Assembly (NCBI RefSeq): GCF_013385425.1 | Contig: NZ_JACAQA010000018.1 | Location: 62,001-126,000, forward strand | Origin: Pseudomonas gingeri | Lineage (GTDB): Bacteria > Pseudomonadota > Gammaproteobacteria > Pseudomonadales > Pseudomonadaceae | Direction: 5' to 3' | DNA length: 64,000 nucleotides | Part shown: positions 25,711 through 33,777 of the stretch, piece by piece | Position numbering within the stretch: position 1 is the first letter of the stretch | Layout: the number at the start of each line of letters is the position of its first letter | Program-made: the position numbers and the translations under genes | Notes under the pieces: generated by a model | Databases searched by the model: none | What the model saw: only the letters and a program-made list of their open reading frames with translations | Told to the model about the DNA's origin: nothing

Positions 25711-26712
25711 TCAGCCGACGTCGCCCGGTGCGGGTCGCTGAAAGCGCGCGGGCTCGAAACGCCACCCCGCTGCCGTCGCGCCCTTGTGCCCCAACCAGCA
25801 GGCCCGTCCCAGGCCCTGCCGCGCGCCCAGTTGCAGGCCTGGTCGCTGCCCTGCCTCCAGACACACATCGAGATCCCATTGAAAGGTCGGGCCGACATAA
25901 CACTCGACCAGTTGGCACAAGGGTTCGAAGTAACGTCCGCCGGGCAGCAGGTGCTGGTAGTCCGCCCAGGACAAGGGCCCCAGGTGCAGGCAGAAACTGT
26001 GCTGGATATTCCACAGCCGGCGCCCCAGCAACGCGGCCCCGCCCAGCCGCGCCGACTCGCGCCGCCGACCCAACTGCAAGCGTTCATCGGATGCCAGGAC
26101 AGTCCGATGCCGGCCCAGGCTGCTGAGCGCCACCGGCAGGCGCAGCAGATCCCGGACCAGGGCCAGCAAACCGGCGGCACTGCGGCGCTGATCGATAAAC
26201 TGCGGCGCGTAGTAGCGCGTGGCGTTGGGCAAGGCGCGGGGCTGGCCCGGAGAGAACGCCGACACATAGTCGGCGAAACGGTCGTCGGCCGGACGATCGG
26301 CCCAGACCACCGGCCGCACCCGCGCCCAGCTTCGATAAAGCAGGCTCAGCAGACGGTGGTGAAACACATCGAGAAAGTGCGCCAGGGTACTGTCGCCATG
26401 GTTGATCTGGCGCGACAGCACATCCTCGCTGAAATGCAGGGGCATCGGCCCGTTCGCCCCCGTCAGGCCGAAGAAGTTCACCGCCAGCTGCGCGGCACGG
26501 CCCTCACGCAGGCGCAGTTGGGCGATCATCGCCGGCTCGAACGCCAGCGAGACGTGCTGCGCCAGACGCAACGGATCGTCCCCCAGGCGCTGCGCCGTCC
26601 CCCAGCGCGGCGCATCAGGGTAAGTGCGCTCGAGCAAACGCATCGCGGCAAAAAAATCGTAGCGCCAGGGCTGTTCGACCAACTCGGGCGGTGGCGCTAC
26701 CAGATCATGCAT
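25711..26712 (-). CDS. tssG: Type VI secretion baseplate protein TssG
   Basis: This 333-aa protein shows the TssG (VasB/ImpH) features: the early PWRYDFFAAMRLLERTYPDAP, the middle VNFFGLTGANGPMPLHFSED, and the late RLWNIQHSFCLHLGPLSWAD with LPGGRYFEPLCQLVECYVG. It forms the baseplate wedge with TssE, TssF and TssK. The ATG at 26712 overlaps the end of tssF by 16 nt. The C-terminal WLGHKG segment is usual for the family. Confidence 0.95.
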   Translation of the reverse strand: MHDLVAPPPELVEQPWRYDFFAAMRLLERTYPDAPRWGTAQRLGDDPLRLAQHVSLAFEPAMIAQLRLREGRAAQLAVNFFGLTGANGPMPLHFSEDVLSRQINHGDSTLAHFLDVFHHRLLSLLYRSWARVRPVVWADRPADDRFADYVSAFSPGQPRALPNATRYYAPQFIDQRRSAAGLLALVRDLLRLPVALSSLGRHRTVLASDERLQLGRRRESARLGGAALLGRRLWNIQHSFCLHLGPLSWADYQHLLPGGRYFEPLCQLVECYVGPTFQWDLDVCLEAGQRPGLQLGARQGLGRACWLGHKGATAAGWRFEPARFQRPAPGDVG

Positions 26713-28562
26713 TGACCCGCCCTCGCCTGCCAGGTCTTGATATGGCCTCGGCTCACACTGTGCAACTCGGTCTGCATAAAGGCATTGAGCGCGGCATAAC
26801 GCACAAAAAAACGCTCCAGCGCGGCGCCGAACAGATAGGTCCCGGTGCCTTCGCAGGCGGCGTCATCAAGGACCAGGGTCAGGTTCAGCCCGCGACCGAA
26901 CGCCACCGGCCCGGCCCCGGGCAAACGCCGGGTGACGACCTGCGCGCGCAACGAGACGATGCCTTGCAGCAACTTGTGCCCGCTGCTGTCGCCCTCGGGC
27001 AGGTAATGCGCCAGCAACTCGCGCAAGGCCCGGGCCCCGGCCGCCCCGTCGTGGTGAGCCAGGGGCAGGTAGTTGCGCGACAACTGCCGCACCACCTGCC
27101 ATTGCCGGTCGCCCTGGGACGGCGCGGGGAGCGGTCGCGAAGGCCCGGCCACACAACGGATCGCCAATACCGGGGCGCCCACGTCGAGGACGAAGTCGGT
27201 GTTGCCGGCCCCCAGGGGCAGGCGCAACGGCAGGTCGCGGTTGGAACACAGCACGTCCACCGCCAGGCGCTGCAACTCGGCGTCCGCCTCCAGCGCCACG
27301 ACCAGACTGGCGTCACAGCCGCGATAACGCCGCTGCCCGTCGACAAAGCGCTGTGGAACGCGGCTGGGGGTGCGCTGCATCTGGTAGAAACCCGCCAGGC
27401 GACGCTCGTCTCCATCCAGCCGTTGCGGGGCATACAACGGCAGGATGACCTGACGCTCCTTGGAACCGGCGGCATAGCCATGGACCGCCAGGACCTCCTG
27501 GATCTCGTAGGCGAGTGGCCGGGCCTTGTCGACCACCAAGGGCAAGTCATGCCGATAAGGATCGACGACGATTCGCTCGACCCGCTTGTTGAACAGATTG
27601 ATCACCGGTACGCAGAACAACCCGAAGTGGCTGGCATTGAGCAGCGCCGACAAGGGTTGTGACAGGGGCGCGAACACCACCACCAGCTCCACGCTGCGCG
27701 CCGGACAATCGCACAACGCCGGCCCCAGGCCACCCAGGCTGACAAAGCGCTCCCCCTCGGCGAAGGCGAGAAAGGTCTTGAGTTGCGCGCACACCGCGTC
27801 ACTGTTCAACGACCGTGCATACTGACTGGAGACCGGGTGCGCAGGCGGTTGCCGGATATGCTCGGGGTCGATTCGTGGGCTCCATCCGCCCTCGCCTTCG
27901 CCGCAACGTACGAACAGACCTTCGGCACGTGTCAACAGGGCTTCCTGGACCGCCAGCGGCAGCGACCCATCGCCGCGCAGAAACAGCGTCAGCTCCTGCA
28001 GTGCCAATTGATCGAAGGACACCCCGGCGGTGGTTCGCAGACGCAGGCGCAAGGCACCGCCTTCCTGCTTGACGACGCTGGCGGGCAAGCCCTTGAGCAG
28101 TCCCGCGCTGGGCAGGTACTCGGCCGAGTCCAGGACCAGGGGCCAGAGCGTCACCGGGCGCAGGCTGCGAAACTCGCAGCGCGGGTCTTGCCCGCCCGCC
28201 TCACCCACGGAGCGCACCACGCTATCGGCCGGCAAGGTGAACCCCGAGGCCAGCGAGCCCTCCTGCAAGTCCGGGGAAAGCTGCAGTACCGCCATGGACG
28301 GCACCGGCAGCAACTGCTGCGGCTGCACCAGTTCCAGCAGGCTCTCGGTGAAACGCGGAAACTCGGCTTCCATTTGCAGTTGCACCCGGGCAGTGAGAAA
28401 ACTCAGCCCCTCCAGCAAACGCTCCACCGACGGATCGGTCACCTCATCGGGGCGCAGCCCCAGGGTGGCGGCGATCTTCGGGTAGTCCTCGGCGAACTCG
28501 GCACCGGCTTCACGCAGGAAACTCAATTCACGCTCGTAGTGCCGCAGCAGCCGCTCATCCAT
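26697..28562 (-). CDS. tssF: Type VI secretion baseplate protein TssF
   Basis: This 621-aa protein begins MDERLLRHYERELSFLREAG and continues EFAEDYPKIAATLGL with DPSVERLLEGLSFLTARVQ, the hallmark of TssF (VasA/ImpG). It is the main baseplate wedge scaffold. Further family features are FCVPVINLFNKRVERI and the C-terminal LLGAALERFFVRYAALNAF-type helix. The true start is at 28562, just within the end of tssE (8-nt overlap); the open frame further upstream is antisense-like noise. Confidence 0.95.
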   Translation of the reverse strand: MDERLLRHYERELSFLREAGAEFAEDYPKIAATLGLRPDEVTDPSVERLLEGLSFLTARVQLQMEAEFPRFTESLLELVQPQQLLPVPSMAVLQLSPDLQEGSLASGFTLPADSVVRSVGEAGGQDPRCEFRSLRPVTLWPLVLDSAEYLPSAGLLKGLPASVVKQEGGALRLRLRTTAGVSFDQLALQELTLFLRGDGSLPLAVQEALLTRAEGLFVRCGEGEGGWSPRIDPEHIRQPPAHPVSSQYARSLNSDAVCAQLKTFLAFAEGERFVSLGGLGPALCDCPARSVELVVVFAPLSQPLSALLNASHFGLFCVPVINLFNKRVERIVVDPYRHDLPLVVDKARPLAYEIQEVLAVHGYAAGSKERQVILPLYAPQRLDGDERRLAGFYQMQRTPSRVPQRFVDGQRRYRGCDASLVVALEADAELQRLAVDVLCSNRDLPLRLPLGAGNTDFVLDVGAPVLAIRCVAGPSRPLPAPSQGDRQWQVVRQLSRNYLPLAHHDGAAGARALRELLAHYLPEGDSSGHKLLQGIVSLRAQVVTRRLPGAGPVAFGRGLNLTLVLDDAACEGTGTYLFGAALERFFVRYAALNAFMQTELHSVSRGHIKTWQARAGQCMIW

Positions 28563-29049
28563 GGGTGGACGGTCGACCATAGGGCCGGACCCGCACCTCA
28601 CCACTTTCGGTGTTCCAGGCCGACTCCAGGCGAAAGGCGTGCAACGCATCGAGGCCGCGGATCTCGCCCTCGATCAGAAAATTCAGGCTGGCACTGCAGG
28701 ACGTCACCGGCAGCAGTTGCACCGCGACGCTGTAACGCAGGATACGCGGTTCGAAATCCAGGACGATTTCACGGATGCGGCTCTCGAGCTTCTGCGTATC
28801 GATGCTCGACAGCACCACGCCCGCCAGGTTGCCCAGGCCATAGTTGAGCACTGAACGGGTGACATGGGGCTGGCTGCCCAACGGGCAGATCGCCCCGAGT
28901 CCGGTGGCATTGAACAGCAGCGTCAGATCTCGGCACAGGTGTTCCAGCTCTTGCTGCGCACCGCCCCCCGCCCGGCGCCGGGTCATCTCATCGCCAGGAT
29001 TGGCGGGACGCAGCAGACGTTCGAGCAGCGGTGTCATGGAAGTGCTCAT
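28555..29049 (-). CDS. tssE: Type VI secretion baseplate protein TssE (gp25-like)
   Basis: This 164-aa protein has the gp25-like pattern: LLERLLRP at the start, VLNYGLGNLAGV and then LESRIREIVLDFEPRIL, with a final beta pair. TssE is the baseplate protein that starts sheath assembly. ATG 29049 is preceded by GGGAGG about 6 nt upstream, a strong ribosome site, which makes this start clear; a second ATG 12 nt later is possible. It follows hcp by 70 nt. Confidence 0.93.
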   Translation of the reverse strand: MSTSMTPLLERLLRPANPGDEMTRRRAGGGAQQELEHLCRDLTLLFNATGLGAICPLGSQPHVTRSVLNYGLGNLAGVVLSSIDTQKLESRIREIVLDFEPRILRYSVAVQLLPVTSCSASLNFLIEGEIRGLDALHAFRLESAWNTESGEVRVRPYGRPSTHG

Positions 29050-29119
29050 GAAAATCCTCCCGAAAAAAACCCGGCGCCGACGGCCCCCGCAGCATGCTGC
29101 GGGGGCCGTCGGCGTTCGA

Positions 29120-29593
29120 TCACACGGTCGTGTTGCTGAGCAGGTCGTAGCTCTTTGCAAGGGTCGCGACAGCCTTGCCATCAACGAAGTGCTTGTACTG
29201 GTACTTGATGGCGGTGAAGCTAATCTGGATGGTTTCGCTCGGGCGATCACCGCTACCGCTGATGGAGTAGCTGCTGATGATCGGCGCCGTCAGCGTGAAC
29301 TCGACGTAGGGTTCGTTCTTGCCCGTCGAACTGCCGCTGGTCTGGATGATGCGCAAGGTCGCCTCGTCCAGGGACTTGCCGCTGACCGACTCGATAAACA
29401 GATTAGGCGAAGCGACGTCAGTGGTTTTGTTCAAGGTGATCTCGGTGACATGCCCGACACTCGGCTCACGGTCATTGCCGATGGAGATGGAACGACCACT
29501 GCTGAACCCCCAGGAGTCGATGACGATCCAGTCCTTGTGATCCTTCTCCTGGCAGTTCCCCTTAATCTCGGTTTTGAATTTCAATACAATCAT
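29120..29593 (-). CDS. hcp: Type VI secretion tube protein Hcp (TssD)
   Basis: This 157-aa protein forms the hexameric rings of the secreted inner tube. It shows Hcp features: DSWGFSSGRSISIG followed by GHVTEITLNKTTDVASPNLF, an acidic LDEATLRIIQ helix and a final FTAIKYQYKHF strand. It sits between the sheath genes (tssB, tssC) and tssE. The gaps on both sides (75 nt before, 70 nt after) are larger than elsewhere in the operon, which would allow separate control of this abundant protein. Confidence 0.94.
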   Translation of the reverse strand: MIVLKFKTEIKGNCQEKDHKDWIVIDSWGFSSGRSISIGNDREPSVGHVTEITLNKTTDVASPNLFIESVSGKSLDEATLRIIQTSGSSTGKNEPYVEFTLTAPIISSYSISGSGDRPSETIQISFTAIKYQYKHFVDGKAVATLAKSYDLLSNTTV

Positions 29594-29668
29594 GCGGACT
29601 CCAACATCTGTTTATTTGAATGGTTAAGTACCTTTCCCGGGACCAGGCCCCGGTCGGGCATGAACCCC

Positions 29669-31159
29669 TCAGCCTTTGACCGAGGGCAGTCGGGAGACCA
29701 GTCGCAGGGATACGCTCAGGCCTTCCAATTGATAGTGGGGACGCAGGAAGAACTTGGCCTGGTAAAAGCCCGGGCTGCCCTCCACTTCCTGCACCACCAC
29801 TTCGGCACCCGCCAGCGGCTTGCGCGCCTTGTCGGCGTCACTGGCGGTCGCCGGGTTATGCTCGACGTACTTGACAATCCAATTGTTGAGCCAGATCTCC
29901 ATGTCTTCGCGCTCACTGAAGGAGCCGATCTTGTCGCGCACGATGCACTTGAGGTAATGGGCAAAACGGCAGGTGGCGAACAGATACGGCAACCGCGCCG
30001 CCAACTGTGCATTGGCGGTGGCGTCGGGGTCGTCGTATTCCTGGGGAGCGTGCAAGGACTGCGCGCCGATAAACGCCGCCAGCGAGCTGTTCTTGCAATG
30101 CACCAGGGGCATGAAGCCGTTCTTGGCCAACTCCACTTCGCGCCGATCACTGATGGCGACCTCGGTCGGACAGGTCATGTCGACCCCACCCTCCTCGGTC
30201 GGATAGGTATGCACTGGCAGCCCGCTGATGGCGCCGCCGGACTCGATGCCGCGAATCCTCGAGCACCAGCCGTACTCCTTGAAGGAGCGGTTGATATTGA
30301 TGCCCATGGCATAGGCTGCATTGGCCCACAGGTAGTTCTGCGCCTGGCCTTCGGTGACCTCCTCGAAGGCGAACTCCTCCACTGGCGCGGTACGTGCGCC
30401 GTAGGGAATACGCCCGAGAAAACGCGGCATGGTCAGGCCGATATAGCGCGAATCCTCCGAGCGCCGCAGATTGCGCCAGGCGGCATGCTCGGGAGTGAGG
30501 AACAGCTTGCTCAGGTCGCGGGGGTTGGCGACCTCGCGCCAGGAGTCCATCAACATCACCGCCGGCGACGCCGCGCTGATCAGGGGCGCATGGGCCGCGG
30601 CGGCAATCTTGGCCAGTGACGCCAACAGCTCCACATCCGGTGGGCTGTTATCGAAATAGAAATCGGCGATCAGCACACCGAAGGGCTCACCGCCCAGTTG
30701 GCCGTACTCATGCTCGTAGATTTTCTTGAACAGCGGGCTCTGGTCCCAGGCCGCGCCCTTGAACTTTTTCAGCTCGCGGGCGACTTCGTCCTTGGCGACG
30801 TTGAGGAAACGGATCTTGAGTTTCTCGTCGGTCTCGGTATTGCTCACCAGGTAGTCAAGGCCGCGCCAGGCAGATTCGACGGCCTGGAAATCCGGGTGAT
30901 GGAGGATGTCATTGACCTGCGCGGACAACTTGGCGTCGATTTCACCGATCAGGGCCTGGATAGTGCCGAGGGTGTCGTGGGCAATCAGGTGGGTCGTGCG
31001 CAGCGCCTGTTGGGCCAGGGTCTGCACCGCATTTTCAATGGCTTCGCGCACCGGCTCGCCGCGGGGCTTGAACTCGCGTTGCAGCAGGTCGTTGAATTCA
31101 CTGGGCGAGAGCTCGGCCGTCGGGTCGATGCCGGACTGATTCTGAGATGTGGCGGACAC
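29669..31159 (-). CDS. tssC: Type VI secretion sheath large subunit TssC (VipB)
   Basis: This 496-aa protein is the large contractile sheath subunit. Family motifs include HPDFQAVESAWRGLDYLV, EFGVLIADFYF-like EPFGVLIADFYFDNSPPDV, and FLGRIPYGARTAPVEEFAFEE, given here in parts: FLGRIPYGART and EEFAFEE. LNNWIVKYVEHN lies near the C-terminus. Translation probably starts at a GTG (31159), as no ATG fits, with AGGT upstream. It follows tssB by 38 nt. Confidence 0.96.
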   Translation of the reverse strand: MSATSQNQSGIDPTAELSPSEFNDLLQREFKPRGEPVREAIENAVQTLAQQALRTTHLIAHDTLGTIQALIGEIDAKLSAQVNDILHHPDFQAVESAWRGLDYLVSNTETDEKLKIRFLNVAKDEVARELKKFKGAAWDQSPLFKKIYEHEYGQLGGEPFGVLIADFYFDNSPPDVELLASLAKIAAAAHAPLISAASPAVMLMDSWREVANPRDLSKLFLTPEHAAWRNLRRSEDSRYIGLTMPRFLGRIPYGARTAPVEEFAFEEVTEGQAQNYLWANAAYAMGININRSFKEYGWCSRIRGIESGGAISGLPVHTYPTEEGGVDMTCPTEVAISDRREVELAKNGFMPLVHCKNSSLAAFIGAQSLHAPQEYDDPDATANAQLAARLPYLFATCRFAHYLKCIVRDKIGSFSEREDMEIWLNNWIVKYVEHNPATASDADKARKPLAGAEVVVQEVEGSPGFYQAKFFLRPHYQLEGLSVSLRLVSRLPSVKG

Positions 31160-31197
31160 GGATATTTACCTGTTTCAGGGAGCGATCATCGAAGGCA

Positions 31198-31713
31198 TCA
31201 GTCTTCGGACTCGGTGGCCGCCGGCTTGGCGTGGGCCAGCAGCGACTGCATCAGGGCCGGGTTTTCCAGCAACTTGGCCATCAGTTGCTCGGCGCCACTC
31301 TTGCCGTCCATATAGGTCAGCAGATTGGCCAGTTGATTGCGCGCCTCCAGCAGTTCACGCAGCGGCTCGACATTGCGGGCCACGGCGCCGGGCGAGAAGT
31401 CGTCCATGCTCTTGAAGGCCAGCGACACCGCCATCTGCCCTTCCCCCGTCAGTTGGTTGGGCACACTGATGCGCACCTGGGGTTCGATGGCGGCCATGCG
31501 CTCATCAAAATTGTCGATATCGATTTCCAGGAACTTGCGCTCGGCCACCGGCGGCAGGTCGTCCCGGTTGGCCCCCGAGAGATCGGCGAACACGCCGTTG
31601 ACAAAGGGGATCTCGATGGTCTTTTCGGCGCCGTACAACTCGACGTCATATTCGATCTGGACCCGTGGCGCACGGTTGCGCCCAATGAATTTCTGGCTGT
31701 TGTTACTGGACAT
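31198..31713 (-). CDS. tssB: Type VI secretion sheath small subunit TssB (VipA)
   Basis: This 171-aa protein has the TssB pattern: QKFIGRNRAPRVQIEYDVE, KTIEIPFVNGVFADLSG, ERKFLEIDIDNFDERM, and FKSMDDFSPGAVARNVEPL. It assembles with TssC into the contractile sheath. In characterised systems ClpV binds a helix of the sheath subunit TssC to recycle it, but no clpV gene is found in this operon. It lies 29 nt after tssA. Confidence 0.95.
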   Translation of the reverse strand: MSSNNSQKFIGRNRAPRVQIEYDVELYGAEKTIEIPFVNGVFADLSGANRDDLPPVAERKFLEIDIDNFDERMAAIEPQVRISVPNQLTGEGQMAVSLAFKSMDDFSPGAVARNVEPLRELLEARNQLANLLTYMDGKSGAEQLMAKLLENPALMQSLLAHAKPAATESED

Positions 31714-31742
31714 ACAGATAAACCTGAGCAGGGAGGGAAAGG

Positions 31743-32759
31743 TTAGTCATCGGTGATACCGCCCAGCGCATGCAGGTCGGCAAGGCTGCCCGGCACCAGT
31801 TCGGCGATCGCTTCGAGAAAACTCATGCTGGCGAGCCGACGCGTCCTGGCCGCCAGCAAGGGCACCGGGCTCGAAGGTTCGTGGTGGGCGTAGTAAGCGC
31901 AAATGGCATCCAGGGCGCGGACTACGTCCTCACGGGACTGGCAGACACCGCTCCAGGTGGCTGGAGCGCGACTTGTCGCATCGGTGGCCAGGGCCTGGGG
32001 CAAGTCATCGCCTGGCGGCGGCAAGACGACATCGCAACGCTCTTCGGCGATGCGGCACCACTTGTCCAGGGCCCGCCCAAGGCCGTCCAGCGGCGAAATA
32101 CCGGGGGCCACGATTTTTTCCTCCAGACAAGCGCCGATCCGCGCGATCAGTTCGACCAGAGCCCTCAACAAGCTCAGGTTCTCGATCAGCTCAGCACGGG
32201 CCTTGGACTCGATCAGCGCGCCCAGACGCGCCAGTCCTTGTGTCCGAACCTCCTCCTCGGCGGACTCGGCGATGCAGGCCAGATCGGTCACACGCAGCGG
32301 TTCAAGGCCCATGGCATTGCCCAGTTGCTGACGTTTGAGCACCTGGACCACACTGGCGGGCACCGCCAGCTCGGCAAGGGTATTGAGGCGCATCAGCGGA
32401 TCGTGATCGTCTTCGGCCAGGAGCTGCGGGTGAACATCCTCCCAGCGCTCACGCAGCAGACTGTCGATCAGCCGCAAGCCATCGACAAAGCCGGACAGCC
32501 CGTGCAGTTCCAGCAAGGCCCGCGCCAGGCAAACCGCCACCCGCAGGTCGAGAGCATCCTCCAGCAGCGTCAGGCACAGCGAGCGTACCCGTTGCCAGTC
32601 CACCGGCGTTGCGGGGTACACATGATCGCCGTATTGAACTTCGTTGCCGCCGTCTATTTCTTCTAACAGTTGAATAAAGTCCGCGCGGTATTCCAAGTTC
32701 GGACCGCAGGGCCTGTCAGGCAGGGTATTAATATAAGGAATCAGTTCTTTTATCGACAT
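31743..32759 (-). CDS. tssA: Type VI secretion protein TssA (ImpA N-terminal family)
   Basis: This 338-aa protein has the ImpA-related N-terminal domain (CGPNLEYRADFIQLLEEID, then QYGDHVYPATPVDWQRVRSL and LLEDALDLRVAVCLARALLE). The C-terminal region has the REDVVRALDAICAYYAHHEPSSPVPLL motif in the form VVRALDAICAYYAHHEPSSP. TssA organises baseplate, tube and sheath assembly. It is the first gene of the operon, behind a 413-nt non-coding region that probably holds the promoter. Confidence 0.93.
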   Translation of the reverse strand: MSIKELIPYINTLPDRPCGPNLEYRADFIQLLEEIDGGNEVQYGDHVYPATPVDWQRVRSLCLTLLEDALDLRVAVCLARALLELHGLSGFVDGLRLIDSLLRERWEDVHPQLLAEDDHDPLMRLNTLAELAVPASVVQVLKRQQLGNAMGLEPLRVTDLACIAESAEEEVRTQGLARLGALIESKARAELIENLSLLRALVELIARIGACLEEKIVAPGISPLDGLGRALDKWCRIAEERCDVVLPPPGDDLPQALATDATSRAPATWSGVCQSREDVVRALDAICAYYAHHEPSSPVPLLAARTRRLASMSFLEAIAELVPGSLADLHALGGITDD

Positions 32760-33103
32760 ATTCCAGCCCCATGAAAATGCCCTTCAGGCACGCCAAACCA
32801 AAGTGAAAGCCGTTAAACCTCAGCGCCCTGCGCACACGGCAAGCCAGGCGCTGCGTGGATTCACTCTAGTCAAAGGGGGGGGCCGAAAACATAGGAATCG
32901 TCCTAGATCGGATAACCACGAAGTGCCGTTGCAAAGGAAATAAATAACGAAAGTTTGCAACTTTCAAAGGAAGAGCAAAGAAGGAACTTTCATGACATTT
33001 TTTTAAACATTCGCAGCGTATTTAAAACGTGTCACAAGAGAATCGAAGGGGACGACTTCAAGTCAGCGCAAGAAGCCCAGGCAGTGGCGGGCAAAAAACA
33101 GGC
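32760..33103. other. Upstream region of the type VI operon
   Basis: No convincing gene lies between tssA and the tRNA terminator. The region holds the TAGGA-type inverted repeat (32892-32905) and another inverted repeat with arms GAAAGT (32949-32954) and ACTTTC (32960-32965), either of which could be an operator. No sigma-54 type GG/GC element with correct spacing was seen. The minus-strand promoter of the operon was not identified. Confidence 0.4.
32892..32905. promoter_or_regulatory. TAGGA-N4-TCCTA inverted repeat upstream of tssA
   Basis: TAGGAATCGTCCTA is a perfect 5-bp inverted repeat with a 4-nt spacer, about 133 nt upstream of the tssA start. A degenerate relative lies upstream of the NarL-type regulator next to the other end of the operon. 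It could be a binding site for that regulator; this is inference from position and symmetry. Confidence 0.35.
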
Positions 33104-33129
33104 AAAAAAAAGCCCCGGCAAGCCGGGGC
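33104..33129 (-). terminator. Rho-independent terminator of the tRNA-Val/Asp/Asp operon
   Basis: Arms GCCCCGGC (33112-33119) and GCCGGGGC (33122-33129) form a GC-rich 8-bp stem with a tiny loop. On the minus strand the stem is followed by eight T residues (33104-33111). It lies 44 nt downstream of the last tRNA. Confidence 0.85.
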
Positions 33130-33172
33130 ATTTTCTTTGCTTCAAGGAGTTCAAGGGCCTTGAAGCGGTGTA

Positions 33173-33249
33173 TGGCGCAGCGGACGGGACTCGAACCCGC
33201 GACCCCCGGCGTGACAGGCCGGTATTCTAACCGACTGAACTACCGCTGC
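33173..33249 (-). tRNA. tRNA-Asp (anticodon GTC)
   Basis: This 77-nt cloverleaf reads on the minus strand. The acceptor stem is GCAGCGG pairing with CCGCTGC, the anticodon loop CTGTCAC carries GTC, the T-arm GGTTCGAGTC is normal, and CCA is encoded. Its mature sequence is identical by eye to the next tRNA-Asp. Confidence 0.97.
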
Positions 33250-33349
33250 GTATCGCTCGGACTTGCGTCCGTTTGAAATCTTGAAACCCGTGATCGAAAA
33301 GCTTCGGTGCCTTTCAATCGCAGACCGCACAAGGCGACCTGTACAAATA

Positions 33350-33426
33350 TGGCGCAGCGGACGGGACTCGAACCCGCGACCCCCGGCGTGACAGGCCGGT
33401 ATTCTAACCGACTGAACTACCGCTGC
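33350..33426 (-). tRNA. tRNA-Asp (anticodon GTC), second copy
   Basis: A 77-nt minus-strand tRNA with the same sequence as the neighbouring tRNA-Asp, including the GCAGCGG acceptor strand and the encoded CCA. The two copies are 100 nt apart in one transcription unit. Confidence 0.97.
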
Positions 33427-33483
33427 GCGTCGGTTGGAAGCTCCTTGCGGAACATCCGATTCTCTTGCGAGAAGCTCAACGAG

Positions 33484-33559
33484 TGGTGGGTGATGACGGG
33501 ATCGAACCGCCGACCCTCTGCTTGTAAGGCAGATGCTCTCCCAGCTGAGCTAATCACCC
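33484..33559 (-). tRNA. tRNA-Val (anticodon TAC)
   Basis: A 76-nt minus-strand cloverleaf: acceptor GGGTGAT pairs with ATCACCC, the anticodon arm CTGCCTTACAAGCAG carries TAC, the T-arm has GGTTCGATCC, and CCA is encoded. It is the first gene of the Val-Asp-Asp unit. Confidence 0.97.
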
Positions 33560-33580
33560 TTTGCTTCGTTGAGGCCGCGA

Positions 33581-33609
33581 AATTTACGCAGGTAGCGGAC
33601 CTAAGTCAA
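33581..33609 (-). promoter_or_regulatory. Sigma-70 promoter of the tRNA-Val/Asp/Asp operon
   Basis: On the minus strand TTGACT (33604-33609) and TAAATT (33581-33586) are separated by 17 nt. The -10 is followed by GC-rich sequence and lies about 20 nt before the tRNA-Val 5' end, a normal layout for a stable-RNA promoter. Confidence 0.65.
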
Positions 33610-33678
33610 TAGCCTGCTTGAAGTTTTTCAGAAAAAGACAGATTCGTGTCACAGGCAAGACCATCAAGCCCTGTTCTC

Positions 33679-33777
33679 TGTAGGAGCGAGCTTGCTCGCG
33701 ATGGTAGCCAGAACACTACGGGCTAGCAGACTTCCCGCGTTATCGTTGACGTCCATCGCGAGCAAGCTCGCTCCTAC
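33679..33777. repeat. REPIN-like inverted pair of REP sequences (GAGCGAGCTTGCTCGCGA type)
   Basis: TGTAGGAGCGAGCTTGCTCG begins at 33679 and its inverted copy ends at 33777, enclosing about 50 nt of spacer. This is the REP doublet layout (REPIN) common in Pseudomonas genomes. The right copy runs into the stop codon of the SDR gene. Confidence 0.88.

Noticed and set aside
28562..28649. Upstream extension of tssF to 28649
   Set aside because: The family N-terminus MDERLLRHYEREL begins at 28562; the extension lies inside tssE and lacks similarity.
32760..33000. Sigma-54 promoter for the type VI operon
   Set aside because: No GG-N10-GC pair with good flanks was found near tssA.
33173..33559. Genomic island or attachment site at the tRNA genes
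   Set aside because: No integrase gene, direct repeat of a tRNA 3' end or phage gene is adjacent; the flanks are core genes and the T6SS operon.
32955..33612. Two plus-strand frames across the tRNA genes containing DGTRTRDPR-like and GLEPATPG-like peptides
   Set aside because: These are translations of antisense tRNA-Asp, a known source of spurious proteins.
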